Positions 27,032-36,095 of a DNA stretch of 64,000 nt are shown piece by piece. The notes below the pieces were generated by a model. It searched no databases. It worked only from the letters and a program-made list of their open reading frames with translations, and was not told the DNA's origin. This DNA comes from Paraburkholderia kururiensis (lineage in GTDB: Bacteria > Pseudomonadota > Gammaproteobacteria > Burkholderiales > Burkholderiaceae), in NCBI RefSeq assembly GCF_034424375.1, contig NZ_CP139965.1:5332001-5396000 (forward strand), read 5' to 3'. How positions within the stretch are numbered: position 1 is the stretch's first letter; each line of letters starts with the position of its first letter. A program made the translations under genes and the position numbers.

Positions 27032-28501
27032 CTACATCAGCACGATGTCGTACTGCTCCTGGCTCAAATTCGACTCGACCTGCAACGACACCGGTTTGCC
27101 GATGAAGTCGATCAGCATGGCCAGATGCTGCGACTCCTCTTCGAGGAACAGGTCGATCACCTGCTGCGACGCCACCACGCGGAATTCGCGCGGATTGAAC
27201 TGGCGCGATTCGCGCAGGATTTCGCGCAGCACGTCGTAGCAGACGGTACGCGAGGTCTTCACCTGGCCCTTGCCCTGGCACACCGGACACGGCTCGCACA
27301 GCACGTGCGCGAGCGATTCGCGTGTGCGCTTGCGGGTCATTTCCACGAGCCCCAGTTGCGAGAAGCCGTTGACCGTCACGCGCGTGCGGTCGCGCGAGAG
27401 CGCCTTCTTGAGTTCGCCGAGCACGGCGTCGCGATGCTCGGCGTTTTCCATGTCGATGAAGTCGATGATGATCACGCCGCCCAGGTTGCGCAGGCGCAGT
27501 TGCCGCGCGATGGTATGCGCGGCTTCCAGGTTCGTCTTGAAGATCGTGTCGTCGAAGTTGCGCGCGCCGACATAGCCGCCCGTGTTCACGTCGATCGTCG
27601 TCATCGCCTCGGTCTGGTCGATCACGAGATAGCCGCCCGACTTCAGGTCCACGCGCCGCGAGAGTGCTCGCTGGATTTCCGCTTCGATGTTGTAGAGGTC
27701 GAAGAGCGGCCGCTCGCCCGTGTAGTGATGCAGCTTCGACGACACGGCCGGCGTGAATTCCGCGGCGAACTCCGTGAGCATCTGGAACGTCTCGCGCGAG
27801 TCCACCTGGATGCGCGTCGTTTCGTCGTTCACGAAGTCGCGCAGCACGCGCTGCGCGAGGTTGAGGTCCTGGTAGAGCAGGCTCGTGGCCGGCATGCGTT
27901 GCGCCTGCGCGAGAATGGTCGCCCACGTCTTGCGCAGATAGGCGACGTCGCCGGCCAGCTCTTCGCTCGTGGCGTCTTCGGCGATGGTGCGCACGATGTA
28001 GCCGCCTTTCTCGTCCGCGGGCAGCACCGACGTGAGCCGTGCACGAACCGCCTCGCGCTCCGCTTCGCTTTCGATCTTCTGCGAGATACCGATGTGCGGC
28101 TCCTGCGGCAGATAGACGAGCGTGCGTCCCGCAATGCTCACCTGGGTGGAAAGCCGCGCGCCCTTGGTGCCGATGGGGTCTTTGACGACCTGCACCATCA
28201 GCGTCTGCCCTTCGAACACGATCTTTTCGATGGGCTGATGCGGCACGGACTGCTGCGGTTCTCCCGCTACACGCGGGTGCCAGATGTCGGCGACGTGGAG
28301 GAAGGCTGCGCGTTCGAGCCCGATGTCGATGAAGGCCGACTGCATGCCCGGCAGCACGCGCACCACCTTGCCGAGATAGATGTTGCCGACGCGCCCGCGC
28401 GACAGCGTGCGTTCGACGTGAAGCTCCTGCACTGCGCCCTGCTGGACCAGCGCGACGCGCGTCTCCTGCGGCGTGACGTTGATCAGGATCTCTTCGTTCA
28501 T
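27032..28501 (-). CDS. rng: ribonuclease G
   Basis: RNase G is a 5'-end-dependent endoribonuclease for 16S rRNA 5' maturation and mRNA decay. The 489-residue protein has the S1 domain (GNIYLGKVVRVLPGMQSAFIDIG), the 5'-sensor and RNase H-like regions, the catalytic aspartates in TIDVNTG and IIIDFIDM, and the zinc-link cysteines in CPVC. It lacks the long C-terminal scaffold of RNase E, fitting RNase G. maf lies 18 bp upstream and is probably co-transcribed; the maf-rng pairing is conserved in proteobacteria. Confidence 0.94.
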   Translation of the reverse strand: MNEEILINVTPQETRVALVQQGAVQELHVERTLSRGRVGNIYLGKVVRVLPGMQSAFIDIGLERAAFLHVADIWHPRVAGEPQQSVPHQPIEKIVFEGQTLMVQVVKDPIGTKGARLSTQVSIAGRTLVYLPQEPHIGISQKIESEAEREAVRARLTSVLPADEKGGYIVRTIAEDATSEELAGDVAYLRKTWATILAQAQRMPATSLLYQDLNLAQRVLRDFVNDETTRIQVDSRETFQMLTEFAAEFTPAVSSKLHHYTGERPLFDLYNIEAEIQRALSRRVDLKSGGYLVIDQTEAMTTIDVNTGGYVGARNFDDTIFKTNLEAAHTIARQLRLRNLGGVIIIDFIDMENAEHRDAVLGELKKALSRDRTRVTVNGFSQLGLVEMTRKRTRESLAHVLCEPCPVCQGKGQVKTSRTVCYDVLREILRESRQFNPREFRVVASQQVIDLFLEEESQHLAMLIDFIGKPVSLQVESNLSQEQYDIVLM

Positions 28502-28519
28502 GGTGTTGTTCTAGATGTT

Positions 28520-29158
28520 CTAGAAATCGAGGCGCGCCGTGCGCAACAGCGCGGCGGTTTCGTAAAGCGGCAAACCCATGATACCCGAATAGGACCCTTC
28601 GATATGCTCGATGAACTCGGCGGCGCGTCCCTGGACGCCGTACGCGCCGGCCTTGCCGAACGGCTCGCCGCTCGACACGTAGCGCGCCAGCGCCTCGCGC
28701 GTGGCGGCGGCGAAGCGCACGCGCGAGCGCGAGAGCGCCGTGGGCAGCAACGCGCCGCCTGCGTCGAGCACGGTCACGGCGGTGAACACGTCGTGCTCGC
28801 GGCCGGCCAGGCGCGCGAGCATGGCGAGTGCGTCGTCGGTGTCGGCGGGCTTGCCGAGAATCGCGCCGTCGATCGTGACGGTTGTATCGGCAACGAGGAC
28901 GGGCGCCGCGGCGTGGCCGCCCCGCTCGAGGCGCAGACGCGCAGCTTCGGCCTTGGCCTGGCATACGCGCACGACGTAGGCGTCGGCGGCTTCGCCTTGC
29001 AGCGCGACTTCGAGCGCTTCGGCGTCTTCATCGGGACGCGGCAGCAGCAGCTCGAAGCGCACGCCGAGTTGCTGGAGCAACTCCTGGCGGCGCGGGCTTT
29101 GGGAGGCGAGATAGACGAACGGCCAGGCGGGTGTGGAAAGCGTGGATGGCGAAGTCAT
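28520..29158 (-). CDS. maf: Maf-family nucleoside triphosphate pyrophosphatase (dTTP/UTP type)
   Basis: The 212-residue protein starts its core with LASQSPRRQELLQQLG, the substrate-binding motif of Maf proteins, and has ADTTVTIDG, GKP and GAYGVQGRAAEFIE. Maf proteins remove non-canonical or excess nucleotides; the YhdE branch acts on dTTP and UTP. An insertion around residues 40-60 carries the acidic residues of the active site. Cytoplasmic. It is followed by rng after 18 bp. A 236-bp gap separates it from rlmH and should hold its promoter. Confidence 0.88.
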   Translation of the reverse strand: MTSPSTLSTPAWPFVYLASQSPRRQELLQQLGVRFELLLPRPDEDAEALEVALQGEAADAYVVRVCQAKAEAARLRLERGGHAAAPVLVADTTVTIDGAILGKPADTDDALAMLARLAGREHDVFTAVTVLDAGGALLPTALSRSRVRFAAATREALARYVSSGEPFGKAGAYGVQGRAAEFIEHIEGSYSGIMGLPLYETAALLRTARLDF

Positions 29159-29394
29159 GAACGGATTCCGGAAGTGGGCGGGGCATTCGGGGCAGGCGGC
29201 CTGGACGGATACCGACTTTGGCGTTGACGTTGCGCGCTGTCCCGGAGGCTTCGGACAAGGCGTGCGTCGCGTTACGCGGCTACTTTGAGACCCATCACAT
29301 CGTCCGCGAACGCACCGGCAGGCGTCGACTGCGAGTCATCGGCATACGAGGCGCGGCGCACGCGGGGCGCCTGCGCCGACCCGCGCGTCAACAT

Positions 29395-29865
29395 TCACGC
29401 GCGATGATACGGGTGATTCTGCGTGATGGTCCAGGCGCGGTAGAGCTGCTCGGCGAGCAGCACGCGCACCATGGCATGCGGCAGCGTGAGACTGGAGAGG
29501 CGCAGCAGCAGGTCGGCACGTGCCTTGAGCGCCGGGTCGAGCCCGTCAGCCCCGCCGATCAGGAACGCCACGTCGCGGCCATCGCGCTGCCAGTCGGGCA
29601 GGGCGGCGGCGAGCTGCATCGTGGTCCAGTCCTTGCCGCGTTCGTCGAGGGCGACGATGCGCGCGTTCTTCGGCAGCGCCGCTTCGATCTTCTGCCGCTC
29701 GGCGGCCATCACGCTTTCCGCGGAGCGGCCCGAGGCGCGCTGCTCCGGCTTCAGCTCGCGCAACTCGATACGCAGCTCGGGCGGCATGCGCTTCGCGTAT
29801 TCGTCGAAGCCCGCGGCGATCCAGTCGGGCATCTTGTGGCCGACGGCAACGATGTGCAGTTTCAT
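29395..29865 (-). CDS. rlmH: 23S rRNA (pseudouridine-1915-N3)-methyltransferase
   Basis: The 156-residue SPOUT methyltransferase has the family length and motifs: MKLHIVAVGHKMPDWI at the start, VALDERGK, the SAM-binding knot FLIGGADGLD, and the C-terminal LLAEQLYRAWTI and NHPYHR. It methylates pseudouridine 1915 in helix 69 of 23S rRNA within 70S ribosomes. It follows rsfS, a ribosome-binding silencing factor, 52 bp downstream on the same strand, the common bacterial arrangement. Confidence 0.95.
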   Translation of the reverse strand: MKLHIVAVGHKMPDWIAAGFDEYAKRMPPELRIELRELKPEQRASGRSAESVMAAERQKIEAALPKNARIVALDERGKDWTTMQLAAALPDWQRDGRDVAFLIGGADGLDPALKARADLLLRLSSLTLPHAMVRVLLAEQLYRAWTITQNHPYHRA

Positions 29866-29917
29866 CGCAACAGCAACGCGCTAGCGAGGAAGCAGTGTGC
29901 GGGACGGCTACGCGGCC

Positions 29918-30376
29918 TCAACTGCGGCGCGCCGCGCTCTTGCGCGCCGGCGTCTTGCGCGCGGCGGGCTCGTCGTCTTCGTCCTCGTCGTCCATCGGCT
30001 CCCCGGCGCGTGCGCCGCCGAAGCCGCCGCGGCTCGCGAGCTTCACGCGTACCGGCTTGTCGCCCCAGATTTCCTCGAGGTTGTAGTACTGGCGCAGCGC
30101 CGGCTGCATGATGTGGACCACCGCGTCGCCGCAATCCACGAGCACCCATTCGCCGATGTCCTCGCCCTCGGTGCTGATGATTTCGCCGCCGGCTTCCTTG
30201 ACCTTCTCGCGCACGCTCGATGCGAGCGCTTTCGTCTGCCGGTTCGACGTGCCGCTCGCCACGATCACGCGATCGAAGAGGCCGGTCAGGTGGCTGGTGT
30301 TGAACACCTTGATGTCTTGCGCTTTCACGTCTTCGAGACCGTCGACGATGGCGCGCTGCAGTTTGCGGATGTCCAT
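29918..30376 (-). CDS. rsfS: ribosomal silencing factor RsfS
   Basis: The 152-residue protein has the RsfS/Iojap core: IVDGLEDVKAQDIKVFN, FDRVIVASGTSNRQTKAL, and GEWVLVDCGDAVVHIM, followed by YYNLEEIWGD. RsfS binds uL14 on the 50S subunit and blocks subunit joining in starvation. The last 35 residues are an acidic then basic low-complexity tail (DDEDEDDE, then ARKTPARKSAARRS). Its ATG lies 2 bp from the nadD stop, so the two are translationally close. Confidence 0.93.
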   Translation of the reverse strand: MDIRKLQRAIVDGLEDVKAQDIKVFNTSHLTGLFDRVIVASGTSNRQTKALASSVREKVKEAGGEIISTEGEDIGEWVLVDCGDAVVHIMQPALRQYYNLEEIWGDKPVRVKLASRGGFGGARAGEPMDDEDEDDEPAARKTPARKSAARRS

Positions 30377-30378
30377 GA

Positions 30379-31107
30379 TTACCCGTGGTACAGATGATGT
30401 TGAAGAATGTAGGTCCAGACCTCGGCGGGCACGAGGCTCGCCTCCGGCATGGCCGCTGTGCCGCCGGCGTCCGCGTGCTGGGCGAGGTGTTCGCGCAGGT
30501 GCTTGCGGATGTCGGTGGCCGATACGTCGAATGCGAGCGCCGTGTCGATCAGCAGATGGCCGTGGGACGTCGCGCGCAACGTGGCCGCATCGGCCTCGCG
30601 CACGGCGATTTCCGCGGCAACGGCCGGCGCCGCGGACGCCAGCTCGAAGCCGGGCCGCGTCTCGGCGCAGACATGCGCGTAGTCGAAAAGACGCCGCCAG
30701 TCGTGCCAGGAATCGAGGTGCACGAGCTGGTCCGCGCCGATCAAGAGCGACAGCGAGGCCGGCGTCCCCAACGTCCCGATCTGCTTCGCCTCGCGTTCAC
30801 GCCAGCGTTCGAGCGTGTCCACCGTGTAGGTGGGGCCGCCGTGATCGATCTCGTCGGTGGCCACCGTGACCGTGACGCCGGGCAGCGCGAGCGAGCCGGC
30901 GGCGGCGCGCGTCATCGCGAGGCGATGTTCGGCGGCCGACACGTCCGCCTTCTGCCACGGCTGTCCTGCCGGCAGCAGCACCACTTCCGTGAGTTGCAGC
31001 AGTTCGGCAAAGCGCCGCGCAAGCGCGAGGTGCCCGTTGTGAATGGGATCGAACGTGCCGCCCAGCAGGCCGACGCGCCGCGGCAGCGCCTGCTGCGTCA
31101 CACCCAT
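30379..31107 (-). CDS. nadD: nicotinate-nucleotide adenylyltransferase
   Basis: NadD converts nicotinate mononucleotide to deamido-NAD in NAD synthesis. The 242-residue protein has the nucleotidyltransferase signature GGTFDPIHNGH at the N-terminus, LLIGADQLVHLDSWHDW in the middle and the C-terminal ATDIRKHL motif in place of the ISSTxIR form. It overlaps the end of hemF by 10 bp and is followed 2 bp later by rsfS, so hemF-nadD-rsfS-rlmH form one unit. Confidence 0.93.
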   Translation of the reverse strand: MGVTQQALPRRVGLLGGTFDPIHNGHLALARRFAELLQLTEVVLLPAGQPWQKADVSAAEHRLAMTRAAAGSLALPGVTVTVATDEIDHGGPTYTVDTLERWREREAKQIGTLGTPASLSLLIGADQLVHLDSWHDWRRLFDYAHVCAETRPGFELASAAPAVAAEIAVREADAATLRATSHGHLLIDTALAFDVSATDIRKHLREHLAQHADAGGTAAMPEASLVPAEVWTYILQHHLYHG

Positions 31108-32021
31108 TCGCGCGGCACCAGGAAGTCGGTGTAAAGGCGCGCTTCGGGTGTGCCCGGCTGCGGCTTCCAGTCGTAGCGCCAGCTGGCCACCGGCGGCATC
31201 GACATCAGGATCGACTCCGTACGTCCGCCGCTTTGCAGTCCGAACAGCGTGCCGCGGTCGAACACGAGATTGAACTCGACGTAGCGGCCGCGCCGGTAGG
31301 CCTGGAAGGCGCGCTCGGCCTCGCCGAAGGGCAGCGCGCGGCGCTTCTCGATGATCGGCACGTACGCCGTGAGGAACGCCTCGCCCACGCTCTTCAGCAT
31401 GGCGAACGAGCGCTCGAAGCCGCCTTCGGCGTAGTCGTCGAAGAAGATGCCGCCGATGCCGCGCGGTTCATTGCGATGCTTGAGGAAGAAGTACTCGTCG
31501 CACCAGCGCTTGAAACGCGGGTAGAGATCGTCGCCGTGCGGTGCGAGCGCATCGCGGCAGACGCGGTGAAAGTGCGCGGCGTCTTCCTCGAAACCGTAGT
31601 AGGGCGTCAGGTCCATGCCGCCGCCGAACCAGAACACCGGCGCTTCGCCGGCCCTGGTCGCGATCAGCATGCGGACGTTCATGTGCACCGTGGGGCAGTA
31701 CGGATTGTGCGGGTGCAGCACGAGCGAGACGCCCATGGCCTCGAAGCCGCGCCCCGCCAGTTGCGGACGCGCCGCGCTCGCGGACGGCGGCAGCGCGTCG
31801 CCCGCCACGTCGGAGAAACCGATGCCGCCGCGCTCGAAGAAGTCGCCGCCGTCGAGAATGCGCGTGCGGCCGCCGCCGCGCAGGCGTTCGCCGGGCGGGC
31901 GTTGCCAGTCGTCGGTGGCGAACGGCTTGCCGTCGAAGGCGCCGAGCCTGTCGGCAATCTGCGTCTGCAGTCCTTGCAGCCAGGTGCGGACGGCCGCGCT
32001 GTCTTGAGTCGAGTCGGTCAT
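31098..32021 (-). CDS. hemF: oxygen-dependent coproporphyrinogen III oxidase
   Basis: HemF performs aerobic oxidative decarboxylation of coproporphyrinogen III to protoporphyrinogen IX in haem synthesis. The 307-residue protein has the characteristic LHPHNPYCPTVHMNVR, WFGGGMDLTPYYGFEED, FKRWCDEYFFLKHRNEPRG and FNLVFDRGTLFGL blocks. Length is typical. The start is ATG 32021 with a weak ribosome site. A TACACT-type -10 on the minus strand (32181-32186) lies about 160 bp upstream. First gene of the hemF-nadD-rsfS-rlmH run. Confidence 0.95.
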   Translation of the reverse strand: MTDSTQDSAAVRTWLQGLQTQIADRLGAFDGKPFATDDWQRPPGERLRGGGRTRILDGGDFFERGGIGFSDVAGDALPPSASAARPQLAGRGFEAMGVSLVLHPHNPYCPTVHMNVRMLIATRAGEAPVFWFGGGMDLTPYYGFEEDAAHFHRVCRDALAPHGDDLYPRFKRWCDEYFFLKHRNEPRGIGGIFFDDYAEGGFERSFAMLKSVGEAFLTAYVPIIEKRRALPFGEAERAFQAYRRGRYVEFNLVFDRGTLFGLQSGGRTESILMSMPPVASWRYDWKPQPGTPEARLYTDFLVPREWV

Positions 32022-32417
32022 CGGTATCGAGGGGCGGCGCCGCTGCGGCGGCCGCGAAGTGGTTCTGTGAGGGTTCGGGGCGGAAGGGGTAAGACGCGGT
32101 GCTTACGTTCGTATGCCCTGTTCCGTGGTCCGGCGTCGTGCCCGCTCTGTTCATGCTCCGCGAGGCGCCCGATAAGCGGCAGTGTAGCGCCATCGCCGCC
32201 GCGCGGTGGAGGCCGCGGCGAGGCGGCTTGCATTGCTGCGGCGCGGCGTCTGGAACGTGGGCTTGTCTGCTGGCCGCCTCGCATCTTCAGCCGATCGACG
32301 GCCGCAACGCGAAGGCCGGCATACGCGTGGTCGACATGCGGCGTTCCCCGCACACGCTATTCAGCGACAAACTCGCGGGCAGCACACGCATTGCCGCGCA
32401 GCCGCCCGCACGCCGCC
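32022..32417. other. intergenic region between purD and hemF
   Basis: No credible gene is seen in these 396 bases; open frames on either strand lack ribosome sites and family features. The only signal is a TACACT hexamer on the minus strand (complement of 32181-32186), a plausible -10 for hemF. No T-run terminator is visible after purD. Confidence 0.5.
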
Positions 32418-33695
32418 TCATCCGTGCTTGCGATTCACCGCGCGATAACCGATGTCGCGGCGGTACTGCATGCCGTCGAACGAGATCTGGTTGATCGTCT
32501 CGTAGGCGACCGACTGCGCGCTGCGCACCGAGTCTGCCAGGCCCACCACGCACAGCACGCGGCCGCCCGAGGTAACGAGCTTGCCGTCGACGATGGCCGT
32601 GCCTGCGTGGAACGTGACGGAATTCTCCGTCTGGGCCGGAATGCCGTTGATGCGGTCGCCCTTGCGCGGCGTGTCCGGGTAGTTGTGCGCAGCGAGCACG
32701 ACGCCAAGCGCCGTGCGGCGGTCCCATTCGAGTTCCACCGTATCGAGCGTGCCCGCAATGGCGTGCTCCACGACCTTCGAGAAGTCGCCCTTGAGGCGCG
32801 CCATGATGGGTTGCGTTTCGGGGTCGCCCATGCGGCAGTTGAACTCGAGCGTCTTCGGGTTGCCTTGCGCGTCGATCATGAGGCCCGCGTAGAGGAAGCC
32901 CGTATAGCGGATGCCTTCCTTTTCCATGCCGCGCACGGTGGGCAGGATGATCTCGCGCATCACGCGTGCGTGCAGTTGCGGCGTGACGATGGGCGCGGGC
33001 GAGTAGGCACCCATGCCGCCAGTGTTCGGGCCCTCGTCGTTGTCGAGCAGACGCTTGTGGTCCTGGCTCGAGGCGAGCGGCAGCACGTGCTTGCCGTCCA
33101 CCATTACGATGAAGCTGGCTTCTTCGCCCGCGAGGAACTCTTCGATCACGACGCGCGCGCCCGCGTCGCCCAGCTTGTTGTCGGCCAGCATCATGTCGAT
33201 GGCGGCGTGCGCTTCGTCGGCGCTCATGGCCACCACGACGCCCTTGCCCGCAGCGAGCCCGTCGGCCTTGATGACGATGGGCGCGCCTTTGGCGTCGATG
33301 TACGCGTGGGCGGCGGCGGCATCCGAGAAGGTTTCGTATTCGGCCGTGGGAATGGCGTGGCGCTTCATGAAGGCCTTGGCGAAGTCCTTCGAGCTTTCCA
33401 GTTGCGCGGCTTCCTTCGTCGGCCCGAACACTTTCAGGCCGCGCGAGCGGAACAGATTGACGATGCCCGCGGCGAGCGGCGCTTCCGGCCCCACCACCGT
33501 GAACGCGACCTGTTCCTTCTCGACGAAATCGGCGAGCGCTTCAGGCGCCGTGATGTCGACGTTGGCGAGCCGCGCGTCCTGCGCGGTGCCGCCGTTGCCG
33601 GGCGCGACGTAGACGAGCTGCACGCGCGGCGATTGCGCAAGCTTCCATGCGAGGGCATGTTCGCGGCCGCCAGAACCGACGACGAGTAACTTCAT
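32418..33695 (-). CDS. purD: phosphoribosylamine-glycine ligase (GAR synthetase)
   Basis: PurD joins phosphoribosylamine and glycine with ATP in the second step of purine synthesis. The 425-residue ATP-grasp protein starts MKLLVVGSGGREHALAW and shows VIKADGLAAGKGV (ATP-binding), SSQDHKRLLDNDEGPNTGGMG, and FNCRMGDPETQ. Length is normal. GGGGA precedes the ATG. yebC lies 121 bp upstream on the same strand. Confidence 0.96.
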   Translation of the reverse strand: MKLLVVGSGGREHALAWKLAQSPRVQLVYVAPGNGGTAQDARLANVDITAPEALADFVEKEQVAFTVVGPEAPLAAGIVNLFRSRGLKVFGPTKEAAQLESSKDFAKAFMKRHAIPTAEYETFSDAAAAHAYIDAKGAPIVIKADGLAAGKGVVVAMSADEAHAAIDMMLADNKLGDAGARVVIEEFLAGEEASFIVMVDGKHVLPLASSQDHKRLLDNDEGPNTGGMGAYSPAPIVTPQLHARVMREIILPTVRGMEKEGIRYTGFLYAGLMIDAQGNPKTLEFNCRMGDPETQPIMARLKGDFSKVVEHAIAGTLDTVELEWDRRTALGVVLAAHNYPDTPRKGDRINGIPAQTENSVTFHAGTAIVDGKLVTSGGRVLCVVGLADSVRSAQSVAYETINQISFDGMQYRRDIGYRAVNRKHG

Positions 33696-33816
33696 TTGAA
33701 TCCCCGAAGACTGAAAAACAGTGACGGCCGATGCAAGCGCATCAGCCGTGATATCCGCAAGGTTCGCACGGGGCGAACGTCAGGCCGGTGACACGAAGGG
33801 CGCGCGCGCCTTGCCC

Positions 33817-34545
33817 TTACGCCTCGTCGATCACCGCGTTGGTGTACACCTGCTGCACGTCGTCGAGATTCTCGAGCGCATCGAGCAGCTTCTGCATCTT
33901 CACCGCGTCTTCGCCGGTGAATTCGACTTCCGTCTGGGGCTTCATCGTCACTTCGGCGTCTTCGGCCTTGAAGCCCGCGGCTTCGAGCGCGGACTTCACC
34001 TTCGGAAAGTCGTTGGGCGGGCAGATCACTTCGACGCTGCCGTCGTCGTTCGTCACGACGTCGTCGGCGCCGGCTTCGAGCGCGGCTTCCATGAGCTTGT
34101 CTTCGGGCGTGCCCGGCGCGAACAGGAACTGGCCGACGTGATCGAACATGAACGACACCGAGCCGTCCGTGCCCATGTTGCCGCCGAACTTCGAGAACGC
34201 GTGGCGCACTTCGGCCACCGTGCGCGTGCGGTTGTCCGTCATCGTATCCACGATGATGGCCGCGCCGCCGATGCCGTAGCCTTCGTAGCGGATTTCCTCG
34301 TAGGTGGCGCCGTCCACGCCGCCCACGCCGCGCTGGATCGCACGGTTGATGTTGTCCTTCGGCATGTTGGCGTCGGTCGCCTTGTCGACGGCGAGCCGCA
34401 GGCGCGGGTTGGTGTCGATGTCGCCGCCGCCGAGGCGCGCCGCCACCTGGATTTCCTTGATGAGCCGCGTCCAGACCTTGCCGCGCTTGGCGTCCGCTGC
34501 TGCCTTCTTATGCTTGATGTTGGCCCATTTCGAATGACCCGCCAT
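33817..34545 (-). CDS. yebC: YebC/PmpR-family protein (translation factor or regulator)
   Basis: The 242-residue protein begins MAGHSKWANIKHKKAAADAK, the family hallmark, and continues with NPRLRLAVDKA, NMPKDNINRAI and YEGYGIGG. YebC proteins were annotated as DNA-binding regulators; more recent work connects the family to relieving ribosome stalling at proline stretches. The family length and start motif set the start at 34545, with GGAGAAAGG just upstream. Monocistronic or transcribed with purD. Confidence 0.93.
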   Translation of the reverse strand: MAGHSKWANIKHKKAAADAKRGKVWTRLIKEIQVAARLGGGDIDTNPRLRLAVDKATDANMPKDNINRAIQRGVGGVDGATYEEIRYEGYGIGGAAIIVDTMTDNRTRTVAEVRHAFSKFGGNMGTDGSVSFMFDHVGQFLFAPGTPEDKLMEAALEAGADDVVTNDDGSVEVICPPNDFPKVKSALEAAGFKAEDAEVTMKPQTEVEFTGEDAVKMQKLLDALENLDDVQQVYTNAVIDEA

Positions 34546-35115
34546 ACCTTTCTCCGTGGCGCTCGCCGGCAAGGCGCGCGCAGTGTGCAATTGTCGTTGC
34601 GTCGTTGCGATTTCGGGCGCGGCCGGCGGCCGTGGGGCACTGGCCTCGCGCGCCTCGATGTCTGTTGGTCCGTTCGCGTGATCGCGCCGTCGTGCGGCGG
34701 CGTGGCCGCATGGCCTTCGTGTCCATCGTGTTGTCACGCGCCGCCCGGCAGGGAAGGCGCCGACCGGTTAGGCCGGCCAGGCGATTTGACCGCCCGTCGC
34801 TTGTTCCTTGTCAGCCCCTGCCCTCTGCCCCGTCAGTCCCGGAATCAGCCTGCTGAAGCGAATATCGATTTTACCACGCCGGGGCGGCGCGACCGCCGCC
34901 GTCCGGCGGTGCGGCGCGCGGCTGGACGGGCGGGAGAGCGGCTGCAGAGCGGTGCCGCGACGGGCTTGCAGGGAAGCCGCAGCCGGCTGGAGTGGGGTGG
35001 CGTTGTAGGGCGGGGCCGCGGCAGCACGGCGATCCGTGCGCGCTAAAAGATGAAGAAGGTGAAGGCTGCCCGGCAAAGGCCGCCGCGCTGCGCGCCGGCC
35101 TTCGCGCAACGCCCC
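34546..35115. other. intergenic region between yebC and upp
   Basis: These 570 bases contain long but unconvincing frames, all high-GC with arginine/alanine-rich nonsense products. A TAAAAT hexamer on the minus strand (complement of 34868-34873) could be the yebC -10, implying a leader of about 310 nt. Near the upp end, AAGGCCG (35076-35082) and CGGCCTT (35096-35102) form a 7-bp inverted repeat that may help end the upp transcript, without a clear T-run. Confidence 0.45.
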
Positions 35116-35766
35116 TCAGTTCTTCGTGCCGAACAGCCGGTCGCCCGCGTCGCCGAGGCCCGGCACGATGTAGGCATGCTCGTTCAGGTGCGAGTCGAGC
35201 GAGGCCACGTACAGCTTCACGTCGGGATGCGCCTTCTGGAACACCTCGACGCCTTCGGGCGCCGCGACGAGCGCGAGGAACAGGATGTTCTCGCCGGCCA
35301 CGTTGCGGCGCTTGAGCACGTCCACCGCGTGCACCGCCGAGTAGCCCGTGGCCACCATCGGGTCGCACAGGATGAAGATGCGGTCTTCCAGGTCAGGCAG
35401 CCGCACGAGGTATTCGACCGGCCGATGCGCGTCGTCGCGATAGACGCCGATATGGCCCACGCGCGCCGACGGAATCAGCTCCAGCAGTCCGTCCGACATC
35501 CCGACCCCCGCACGCAGCACCGGCACGATGGCGAGCTTCTTGCCGGCGATCACCGGCGCGTCGATCTCGACGAGCGGCGTCTGCACGCGCCGCGTGGTGA
35601 CGGGCAGGTTGCGCGTGATCTCGTAGCCCATCAGCAGCGTGATTTCGCGCAGCAGTTCGCGGAACGTGCGGGTGGACGTGTCCCTGTCGCGCATGTGCGT
35701 GAGCTTGTGCTGGATCAACGGGTGATCGAGGATAAAAAGGTTCGGAAAGCGGCTGTCCTGTTTCAT
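35116..35766 (-). CDS. upp: uracil phosphoribosyltransferase
   Basis: Upp salvages uracil to UMP using PRPP. The 216-residue protein has HPLIQHKLTHMRD at the N-terminus, the conserved VPVLRAGVGMSDGLLELIP block, the PRPP-binding DPMVATGYSA loop, and the uracil-binding C-terminal GLGDAGDRLFGT. Family alignment sets the start at ATG 35766 (MKQDSRFP). No partner gene is adjacent. It diverges from the SDR gene across a 329-bp region containing a 21-bp palindrome. Confidence 0.95.
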   Translation of the reverse strand: MKQDSRFPNLFILDHPLIQHKLTHMRDRDTSTRTFRELLREITLLMGYEITRNLPVTTRRVQTPLVEIDAPVIAGKKLAIVPVLRAGVGMSDGLLELIPSARVGHIGVYRDDAHRPVEYLVRLPDLEDRIFILCDPMVATGYSAVHAVDVLKRRNVAGENILFLALVAAPEGVEVFQKAHPDVKLYVASLDSHLNEHAYIVPGLGDAGDRLFGTKN

Positions 35767-35953
35767 GACGAAGGCACAAGGCGGCAAGAGGGAAATCGGC
35801 CGGACCGGCGGGGCGGACGCAGCGCCCGGACGGCGGCCCGGTGAGAAGGCGCGCCGCAGTCCGGCAAGGGTCCCGCAGGCGCGCCACGGCTGCAAGTTTA
35901 CCGACAAAGCATGCGGCGGCGATATGGGCCGACGCCGCAGCCAACGGCGCCGC

Positions 35954-35974
35954 GCCGATTCTTCTAGAATCGGC
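35954..35974. promoter_or_regulatory. 9-bp perfect inverted repeat overlapping a -10-like hexamer
   Basis: GCCGATTCT (35954-35962) and AGAATCGGC (35966-35974) flank three bases in the divergent upp/SDR intergenic region (35767-36095). The right arm overlaps TAGAAT (35964-35969), a possible -10 for the SDR gene. A symmetric element over a promoter suggests an operator for an unidentified regulator. Nothing else is evident in this gap. Confidence 0.4.
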
Positions 35975-36095
35975 TACTCGGCACTCGCGCGGCACCCACG
36001 CGCGGCAGCCACCCACGGCACCGTACCGCCGCGACAGCAACACCGCAGCAGGCGCAACGGCCAGCCGGCCAGCACACCAAAGAGGACACATACCG

